Notes under the pieces: generated by a model
Seen by the model: the letters and a program-made list of their open reading frames with translations, nothing else
Told to the model about the DNA's origin: nothing
Database searches by the model: none
Translations under genes and position numbers: made by a program
Assembly: GCA_031409855.1 (NCBI GenBank)
Contig: JANNYA010000152.1
Location: forward strand, 1-14,266
Length of the DNA: 14,266 nucleotides
Origin: JANNYA01 sp031409855
GTDB taxonomy: Bacteria > Pseudomonadota > Gammaproteobacteria > Xanthomonadales > SZUA-5
Direction: 5' to 3'
Part shown: in pieces, positions 8,782 through 14,266 of the stretch
How positions within the stretch are numbered: the stretch's first letter is position 1
Layout of the letters: the number at the start of each line of letters is the position of its first letter

Positions 8782-10307
8782 TTGATTTTCTAAACACACA
8801 TCTGCCGATATTGCCGATTGCCGCTCCACTCTTTGGTGCGGCATTCGCCTTGATTGTGAACGAGCAAAATATTCGCACGCAACGCGTTGTTGCCTGGATC
8901 GCTGTGGCGCTGATGTTGGGCGCGGGCGTGTTTGCCATTGATAGAACGGCAGATGGTATTCTCAGCGTCTATTTGCTCGGCAATTGGCAAGCCCCGTTTG
9001 GCATTGCGCTCGCGTTGGATAAATTAACCGCCATCATGTTGCTACTCACCGCCTTCATCGCGGCAATTGCGCTCTATGCGGCACAACAATCGAATACGGA
9101 CCGCGGCGTTTATTTCACGCCGCTCTTTATGTTGCAGTTAATGGGCATCAACGGCGCGTTTCTCACCGCAGACTTATTTAACCTATTCGTCTTTTTTGAA
9201 GTTTTGCTCGCCGCGAGCTACGGCATGTTGCTACAACACTGTGACCGCGCCAAGACCAACGCCGCTACGCATTATGTCGTCATCAATCTTGTCGGTTCGG
9301 CATTATTTTTAATTGCCGCCTCGCTACTTTACGGTGTGACCGGCACGCTGAATATGGCCGATCTTTCCGTCAAGATCAATACATTACCGCCTTACTCACA
9401 CGCTCTTGCGCTCTCGGCGGGCTTTATTTTGTTGACGGTTTTTGCGATTAAGGCCGCGCTATTGCCACTGAATTTCTGGCTCACGGGGACTTATGCCAGC
9501 GCCGTTTTGCCGGTGGCAGCTCTTTTTGCATTGATGACCAAAGTCGGCGTTGTCGCGATCATTCGTACGCTGACGCTGATTTATCCCGATGGCTCATTTG
9601 GCAATGTTGCGATGAGTAAAGTGCTCCTTATCGTCGCTCCCATCACCATGCTCGTGGCTGCTTGCGGCGCGTTGGCGTCGCGCGAGTTAAAGACACTCAT
9701 CGGGTGGTCAGTGGTCGGCTCAGCGAGCATGCTGGTGACCGCGGTGGCAATTGGTAATGCGAAGGCGCTATCGGGCGCGTTGTTTTATTTGATCGGCAGC
9801 ACAATCGCGGCGAGCTTACTGTATTTGAATGCGTCCGCAATCGACGCACCGTCATCGCGACCAACCGAAGGTGCGGCAAATAGCAATCGCAATTGGGCAT
9901 GGGTCGGCACATTGTTTGTGATCGGCGCAGTCACGGCGACAGGCTTGCCGCCACTGAGCGGGTTCATCGGCAAAGCCGTCATTCTTGCAGGTGCAGCACA
10001 GCACATGTGGCCGATGTGGCTCATGAGTATGGTACTCGTCGCGGGGTTGTTAAACGTCATTGCTTATGCGCGGCTTGGCAGTCGCTTATTTTGGAAACGC
10101 GATGCCGCCATCGATGGGGCGACCCATGTGGTGCCCACAGCTTTACTTGCGCTGGCAATTGCGGGCTTAACTATTTTTGCCGCACCCATACAGCGCTTTA
10201 CCGATAGGGCAGCGATTGAATTACGCACCCCGTCCATCATGCGCGATAACGTTTTAGGTAAGCGCCCCATTGAGCGGCAGACGTCGCCATCCCAGGTGAA
10301 GCCATGA
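8778..10307 (+). CDS. mrpD: Mrp Na+/H+ antiporter subunit D
   Basis: NuoM/NuoN-like antiporter subunit of 509 residues with many membrane helices. Visible key residues of the family are E141 in DLFNLFVFFEVLLAASYGM, K225 in FAIKAALLPLNFWL, K255 in ALFALMTKVGVVAI, and K305 in SRELKTLIGWSVVGSASM. After FW the usual LP is LT (residues 235-236), a small departure near a conserved helix break. The start at 8778 overlaps mrpC as ATGA; a GGAG lies about 14 bases upstream, so coupling to mrpC is likely. It overlaps mrpE by 4 bases. Confidence 0.96.
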   Translation: MIDFLNTHLPILPIAAPLFGAAFALIVNEQNIRTQRVVAWIAVALMLGAGVFAIDRTADGILSVYLLGNWQAPFGIALALDKLTAIMLLLTAFIAAIALYAAQQSNTDRGVYFTPLFMLQLMGINGAFLTADLFNLFVFFEVLLAASYGMLLQHCDRAKTNAATHYVVINLVGSALFLIAASLLYGVTGTLNMADLSVKINTLPPYSHALALSAGFILLTVFAIKAALLPLNFWLTGTYASAVLPVAALFALMTKVGVVAIIRTLTLIYPDGSFGNVAMSKVLLIVAPITMLVAACGALASRELKTLIGWSVVGSASMLVTAVAIGNAKALSGALFYLIGSTIAASLLYLNASAIDAPSSRPTEGAANSNRNWAWVGTLFVIGAVTATGLPPLSGFIGKAVILAGAAQHMWPMWLMSMVLVAGLLNVIAYARLGSRLFWKRDAAIDGATHVVPTALLALAIAGLTIFAAPIQRFTDRAAIELRTPSIMRDNVLGKRPIERQTSPSQVKP

Positions 10308-10789
10308 AGCGCCTGATGCCACAGCCGTTAATTAGTGCCATGCTGTTTCTGATTTGGCTCGCGCTGAATAACACGATACATCCCGCGCATCTTTTGCTCG
10401 GCGCGTTACTCGCCATCGCGATTCCGTTATGGACTTCTGCACTCAAATTCGCCACGCCGAAAATAAAACAGCCATCGACCATCGTGGCACTCGGCGTTAT
10501 TGTGCTCATCGATATTGTGAAATCGAACATCTCCGTGGCGAGATTAATTTTAGGTAAAGAGTCGAATATTCAGCCATCATTTGTGTGGGTGCCGCTAGAC
10601 ATTGTTGACCCGCACGCCAAAGCCGCACTCGCGGGCATTATTACCATGACGCCAGGCACGCTCTCTGCAGATTTTTCAGATGACGGCAAGCATCTACTGG
10701 TGCATGCGTTCAATGTCACCGATGAAGCCGCACTCATTGCGGAAATTAAATCACGCTATGAATTGCCATTGAAGGAGATATTTGAATGA
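10304..10789 (+). CDS. mrpE: Mrp Na+/H+ antiporter subunit E
   Basis: Small Mrp subunit of 161 residues needed for complex assembly or full activity in studied homologs. Hydrophobic helices occupy roughly residues 8-45 and 58-75. The cytoplasmic domain has the family signature TMTPGTLSADFSDDG (114-128) followed by LLVHAFNV. The ATG at 10304 overlaps the mrpD stop and follows AGGTGA (10294-10299) by 4 bases, a good ribosome binding site. Its stop overlaps the mrpF start. Confidence 0.95.
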   Translation: MKRLMPQPLISAMLFLIWLALNNTIHPAHLLLGALLAIAIPLWTSALKFATPKIKQPSTIVALGVIVLIDIVKSNISVARLILGKESNIQPSFVWVPLDIVDPHAKAALAGIITMTPGTLSADFSDDGKHLLVHAFNVTDEAALIAEIKSRYELPLKEIFE

Positions 10790-11118
10790 GTCAGTGGATC
10801 AACCAGTGGCATGACACATTACTATTGCCGTTTTTGCACTTGGGCGTTTTTACAAAATACGCGATGCTCATCGCACTCGTCATGTTCACAATCGCCATTG
10901 CGCTCGCCGCATGGCGACTATTTCGCGGGCCTGCTGATGAAGACACAATCTTGGCGCTTGATACCCTGTATATCAATTCACTCGCGGTGACGATTTTGCT
11001 GGGCATCGTGTTTGCGACCAGCGTTTATTTTGAAGTCGCACTCGTCATCGCCATGCTCGGTTTTATCGGTACGGTCGTGATGGCGAAGTTTTTAGCCGAG
11101 GGTGATATTGTAAAGTGA
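10786..11118 (+). CDS. mrpF: Mrp Na+/H+ antiporter subunit F
   Basis: Small three-helix Mrp subunit, 110 residues. Signatures are WRLFRGPADEDTILALDTL (43-61) and LGFIGTVVMAKFL (91-103). The more usual DR before the aliphatic stretch is DT here. ATG at 10786 overlaps mrpE as ATGA and is preceded by the strongest ribosome binding site of the operon, AAGGAGATAT (10772-10781). mrpG follows after 7 bases. Confidence 0.95.
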   Translation: MSQWINQWHDTLLLPFLHLGVFTKYAMLIALVMFTIAIALAAWRLFRGPADEDTILALDTLYINSLAVTILLGIVFATSVYFEVALVIAMLGFIGTVVMAKFLAEGDIVK

Positions 11119-11125
11119 GTTTGAA

Positions 11126-11452
11126 ATGATGCCAATCTGGTTAGACATTATTGTCGCGCTGCTGCTGATACTCGGCGGTACATTCGCGCTCATCGGCTCG
11201 TACGGCTTAGCGAAACTTGGCGACTTTCTCAAGCGGCTACACGGCCCCACCAAAGCATCCACATTGGGAGTGGGTGCGGTGCTCATTGCCTCAATTCTCT
11301 ATTTCACGTTTTCAAACCGCGGCTTGAGTGTGCATGAGCTACTGATTACGCTTTTTATATTCCTCACCGCGCCGGTGTCGGCGCATTTGCTAATCAAAGC
11401 AGCGATGAAGCGGCATAGCGCAATGCGTCCGCCGCCGCCGAATAAAGACTAA
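11126..11452 (+). CDS. mrpG: Mrp Na+/H+ antiporter subunit G
   Basis: Last gene of the operon, a 108-residue three-helix subunit. The signature LGDFLKRLHGPTKASTLG (31-48) and the third helix LFIFLTAPVSAHLLIKAA (76-93) identify it. Two adjacent ATG codons (11126, 11129) are possible starts; a weak GTGAG lies at 11115-11119. The proline-rich tail ends three bases before the end of a decayed minus-strand gene. I see no hairpin plus U tract between them, so no terminator is visible. Confidence 0.95.
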   Translation: MMPIWLDIIVALLLILGGTFALIGSYGLAKLGDFLKRLHGPTKASTLGVGAVLIASILYFTFSNRGLSVHELLITLFIFLTAPVSAHLLIKAAMKRHSAMRPPPPNKD

Positions 11453-11455
11453 CTC

Positions 11456-12134
11456 TCATTTCGCCGCTTTGGCAATGGCCGCGGCCGCTTCGACTGTCTG
11501 CGCCGCCCCACGCAGTCACCGATTATTTTTTGCCAGCGTCTGCGCGTCCAGGCGATATTCACTCTTGGCAATCGCGTCAATCACTTGCTTGGGCACCGCA
11601 TGCGAAAAATGATAAATGTCTGGGTGGTGCGACAAATCATTCGCCCACTTTGGCTATGCTTGAAAATCAAACCATTGCACGTTGCGATTGGTTGGGGTCG
11701 CCGCGAGAGCATATTCACGAAAATTGTGTGTGACTTCAACTTGATGACGCTATTAAAAATCGGCCTATTCCAAAATGGAATAGGGTAAAAAATAAAACTA
11801 AACGTAATTTCAGGATTGTTGCGGACCAGCGGTAAAATATTTTGATCGAAACTTGCGCACATTCCGTCTAGACCGCGATTGAGTTGCTTGAATTGTTTCT
11901 TGAGATGGTGCGGGTGCTAAATCACGCACCGTTTTGGCGGCTGAGAATATTGTGTCATCGGCTCAAAACTAAGGTGTGGCGGGGCTTTCGGTGAATCGCG
12001 CCGTACCCTTTTTGTTACGCAAAATATCGATTTATTTTTGTGTGGTGTCCAATGCTAGCAAATACGGCGCGTCATTAAAAATCGTTCGGTCATACAAATA
12101 AGTCGGAAATTCTGATGTAAAGCCGCTCCGTGTG
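11456..12134 (-). pseudogene. heavily decayed, 5'-truncated gene remnant, possibly SGNH-hydrolase-like
   Basis: Reading the minus strand gives protein-like pieces in shifting frames. Near 12120-12032: FPTYLYDRTIFNDAPYLLALD, then TAA at 12034-12032, then IDILRNKKGT to TAG at 11971-11969. Near 11928-11770: LDGMCASFDQNILPLVRNN and ITFSFIFYP. Near 11755-11456: THNFREYALAATP, RNVQWFDFQA, TAG at 11656-11654, NDLSHHPDIYHFSHAVPKQV, TGA at 11518-11516, and the final TGA at 11458-11456. At least two frameshifts and probably a deletion after FIFYP are needed. The order (a run ending NILPLV..NP, a hydrophobic F-F-P stretch, then FDFQ, DL..H.D..H) resembles SGNH-like proteins I recall, where FFPPYS occupies that site; this identity is a guess. 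The 5' end is lost where the TPR pseudogene begins. Confidence 0.65.
11764..11784. repeat. perfect 8-base inverted repeat
   Basis: CCTATTCC (11764-11771) and GGAATAGG (11777-11784) pair perfectly around AAAAT. It lies where the decayed minus-strand gene changes frame. Neither strand has a convincing U tract immediately after the stem, so I do not call it a terminator. It may have arisen during decay of the gene. Confidence 0.4.
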
Positions 12135-13722
12135 GGCGCGGAGGCGCTATACATCGTTCGATGTGCCTTCGAGCCTAGCCGAGCGTGGTATTGCCGGCCA
12201 AGTCGTTGCGAAGATCTTGTTTCACGAACTCGTCAAATGCCGGGATTTGGTCACCACGCTGGAAAAGGGTGAGCTCAAAGGTGCGTGGGCGGAGAACCGT
12301 TCGGATGTTGCGATCCCCGAAGCCAAGTTCACGCTGCAATCGGTGTTTCGTTATTTGCGTTACATGACCGGCAATGAAATTGCGGTCGATGGTGAATTCA
12401 TCCTTGATGGCGACGACGTGACGATGCGAGTGCGTGTCGCGGGCAAAGCGCCGACGATCGTCAGAGGCAAGCTGGCCAGTTGGGAAGCATTGGTCGGTGA
12501 CTTGGCACTTGGGGTACTCGATTCCACCCAGCCGGCCGTGTTGGCTGCCTATCTCGACATTAAGGCCCAGACGCCGGAAGACCTCGTCGCCCTGTCCAAA
12601 CGTTTACGCCAGATGTCGGCACAGGACCCCAAACTCAGCGGTGCGCTACGGCGGCTAGGCAGATTCGAAGAAGTGGTACTCGCCTTTAACGGGGCGATGG
12701 CACTAGACCCCGTCAACGGTGTTGCCGTCATCAATGCTGCCAGGGTGCAGCAAGACCAACGCAACTACGCTGAGTCAGCGGTGCTGTTCAAACGCGCGCA
12801 GACCAAGCAGCTACCGGATTCGGTGAAGCGGGTCGCGTTTGTTGCCTAGATCACTGGCGCAACCAACACTGGGGATTGTGACGCTGCGAAGAGTGCTCTG
12901 ATTGAGACGCGCAAGTTGCCGGTGTACGACTCACTGCGATTTGTTGACCGCGAAGCGTCCGTCATGGCACGCTGTGACTATGAAGAAGCCGGCGGCACGG
13001 CACTGTTGGCAACGTATGCTGCGATGCATCCCGACAATGAACGTCATGTCAACTTACTTTCTTCAATCCACTTCGGACGCCCGGAGAATCGTTATCGGGA
13101 ATTGGGTATCCAGATTAGTCGTGACGCTATCGCGGCGGGCGTGCATGACGTGCCCGTCTTCGCAAACCTCGCCGCTGAACTGGTCGATCTTGGCCGCATC
13201 GAAGAGGCGCGCGAAGTTCACGCTCGTGTAGCACAGGCAAACGCAAACATCGTTTTCAGCCAAAAAACTAAACAACGTGCTAAGGAAAATTTCGAGGCAC
13301 GCATTCATTTCCAGCAAATGGAATATGCCAAGGCTGACGAAATCTTTCGTCGCCTGATTGCCGAGTGGCCGTTGCGGGAGGACGCAGAGTTTTCGCGTTA
13401 TGGCCGCCTCAAGCTGGCGATGAACCAACACGATGAAGCCGCCGCCGTTTACAACGACGGCCTCAAGCGCCTGCCCAAAAACTGCGAGCTCTGGCAGGAG
13501 CTAGGCACGGTGTATTCCACCACGGGCGACGTGCCAACCGCACTCGCTACGTGGGAAAAAGGCATCGCTGCGGTGCCGAAGTGCGGACTCAATTACAACG
13601 AAGCGGCGCGTTTGCTGATCAAACAAAACCGTGTGCCGGAAGCCAAACAAAAGCTTGATTCGTTGATCAAAATCGCTCCAAATTCTGACGAGTATTGGCG
13701 TGAAGTCCTGAGCCAAACGTAG
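12134..13722 (+). pseudogene. third TPR paralog: anchorless, chimeric 5' edge, amber stop
   Basis: Closest to paralog 1 over its length. Homology begins at FDVPSSLAERG (codon at 12157), so the cytoplasmic tail, juxtamembrane block and membrane helix are all missing; the apparent GTG start at 12130 reads through unrelated codons (MWARRRYTS). An in-frame loss of 36 bases near 12645 removes the equivalent of paralog 1 VMSVAYDAYGNA, part of a TPR. The frame ends at TAG (12847-12849), where paralog 1 has TGG (Trp358). It then continues open in the same frame to 13722, with GDCDAAKSALIE, ARCDYEEA, PKNCELWQELGTVY and VPKCGLNYNEAARLL. All four conserved Cys are retained. The C-terminus differs (NSDEYWREVLSQT). 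Bases 12134-12173 resemble an internal part of paralog 2 in another frame. Without a signal or anchor, even a read-through product could not reach the envelope the same way. Confidence 0.88.
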
Positions 13723-14113
13723 AGTGGTCAAAGCCGCTCACGGTGTGCCCACTTTCCAGTATCCGTTGGTCGCGCAACCTCGTTGGACGCAGCTATTCTG
13801 GCGCACGGCGGCAAGGGTGCCGTAACGCGTGACCGCTACGTCAGCATGACGCCGCAGTTGAAGCGCCTTCGCAGGATTTTTGAATACGCATTGATTGGGT
13901 GAATTTGGCGGGTAAATAAAAAAAGCCTACCAAAGCCTGAAGAATAAGCACTGGTGCGGCGTTCGAGGGAATTATTATCCGAGTGCCTCCGCAGTGCGTG
14001 TTTTTGGCAGTTTGACTGGCGGACGGTGCTTGTGGATCAATGTGCTATTGTCACATACAGGATATTGATCGTGTCATCGATAGCTGTCAAGCTAGTTGTC
14101 GCTAAAAAGTTAT
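13723..14113. other. stretch without a recognised gene
   Basis: Both strands show short protein-like but unstarted frames over about 13735-13912. On the minus strand a frame ends at a TGA near 13740 (RYGTLAAVRQNSCVQRG then CATNGYWKVGTP). On the plus strand a frame ends near 13902 (DRYVSMTPQLKRLRRIFEY). Neither has a start codon with a ribosome binding site, and neither was recognised, so at best one is a gene remnant. The rest contains an A7 run (13919-13925) with direct repeats of AAGCCT but no hairpin. A possible IS end lies near 14085. Confidence 0.45.
14085..14113 (-). mobile_element. possible end of the insertion sequence
   Basis: The stop codon of the minus-strand transposase lies at 14116-14114, so the element should end a short way to the left. 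TGTCAAGCTAGTTGTC, starting at 14085, begins with TG as IS3-like termini do and is a candidate terminal inverted repeat. The partner end is outside the window, and the target duplication cannot be tested, so the boundary is uncertain. Confidence 0.25.
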
Positions 14114-14266
14114 TTATTTAGTTAGAATTTGAACGTTTTTCGGTTCCTTTTTCGGTTCCTTTTTTGGTTTTGTTTCTGGATTTAGATGTACGCAATCAAT
14201 GTATTCCCAACAACGGGTTTTGCCTGACCAACGCTGCGGGTTTTGCTTTCGCGCCTGCTCGAACAA
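14114..14266 (-). CDS. C-terminal end of an IS transposase, partial (5' end beyond window)
   Basis: The minus strand is open from the window edge to TAA at 14116-14114, giving 50 residues. They read LFEQARKQNPQRWSGKTRCW, then EYIDCVHLNPETKPKKEPKK and EPKNVQILTK. I recall the pattern (H/N)PxRWSGxTRxW followed by V.LNP as the C-terminal tail after the integrase core in IS3-like DDE transposases. The catalytic DDE residues lie outside the window. The usual Asn in TRNW is Cys here. A 12-base tandem repeat (14136-14159) encodes the KKEP repetition in the tail. Family assignment is from memory of this tail and moderately sure; that it is transposase-derived is likelier than the exact family. Whether the element is intact cannot be seen. 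Confidence 0.6.
   Translation of the reverse strand: MFEQARKQNPQRWSGKTRCWEYIDCVHLNPETKPKKEPKKEPKNVQILTK
14136..14159. repeat. 12-base tandem repeat, two copies
   Basis: TTTTTCGGTTCC occurs twice in direct succession, followed by a decayed third unit (TTTTTTGGTT, 14160-14169). It lies inside the transposase reading frame on the minus strand and keeps that frame, adding Lys-Lys-Glu-Pro units to the C-terminal tail. Slippage is the likely origin. Confidence 0.75.

Noticed and set aside
11530..11788. Short plus-strand open frames after mrpG
   Set aside because: They overlap the minus-strand remnant, which has the better protein-like composition and an ordered motif series; the plus frames show no recognisable features.
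13501..13731. Minus-strand open frame of 76 residues opposite the end of the third TPR copy
   Set aside because: It is antisense to a well-conserved TPR segment and is explained as a shadow frame.
13915..13950. A7 run with AAGCCT repeats as a minus-strand terminator
   Set aside because: The repeats are direct, not inverted, so no stem can form ahead of the T run.
14136..14169. Short tandem repeats as a CRISPR array or replication iterons
   Set aside because: There are only two full 12-base units with no spacers, and they fall in frame inside the transposase tail.

Overview
The window looks like part of a Gram-negative, probably beta- or gammaproteobacterial, chromosome of roughly even G+C. 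The grounds are the fused MrpA-MrpB subunit and A(B)-C-D-E-F-G order of the proteobacterial (group 2) Mrp antiporter, a YrbG-type calcium/sodium exchanger, and single-pass membrane proteins with extracytoplasmic TPR domains. No genus can be named from the sequence alone.

Left part (1-4124): two full-length tandem paralogs, each with a short disordered cytoplasmic tail, a conserved juxtamembrane block, one membrane helix and a large TPR-containing extracytoplasmic region. An alternative-hairpin leader lies between them. Then come about 370 bases without a credible gene (4125-4492).

Middle (4493-11452): an ion-transport block, all on the + strand. It opens with a CaCA-family exchanger broken by one nonsense codon and one frameshift. 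An apparently intact six-gene Mrp cation/proton antiporter operon follows: mrpA (AB fusion), C, D, E, F, G. Four of its five junctions are 4-base ATGA overlaps. Together these subunits would form one membrane complex that exchanges Na+ (or K+) for H+.

Right part (11453-14266): a decay zone. A heavily degraded minus-strand gene remnant lies tail-to-tail with mrpG. It is cut at about 12120-12134 by a third TPR paralog that lacks its membrane anchor, has a chimeric 5' edge, a 36-base in-frame deletion and one amber stop. After a weakly interpretable stretch, the window ends inside the C-terminus of a minus-strand transposase, so an insertion sequence borders the region.

Overall, an intact Mrp operon is flanked by directly repeated TPR paralogs, two pseudogenes on its right, one broken exchanger on its left and an IS element. 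The clearest unusual signal is recombination and decay among the TPR paralogs. I see no CRISPR array, tRNA, rRNA, phage module or recognisable defence system. Some single-base lesions could be sequencing errors, particularly the frameshift in a T run.
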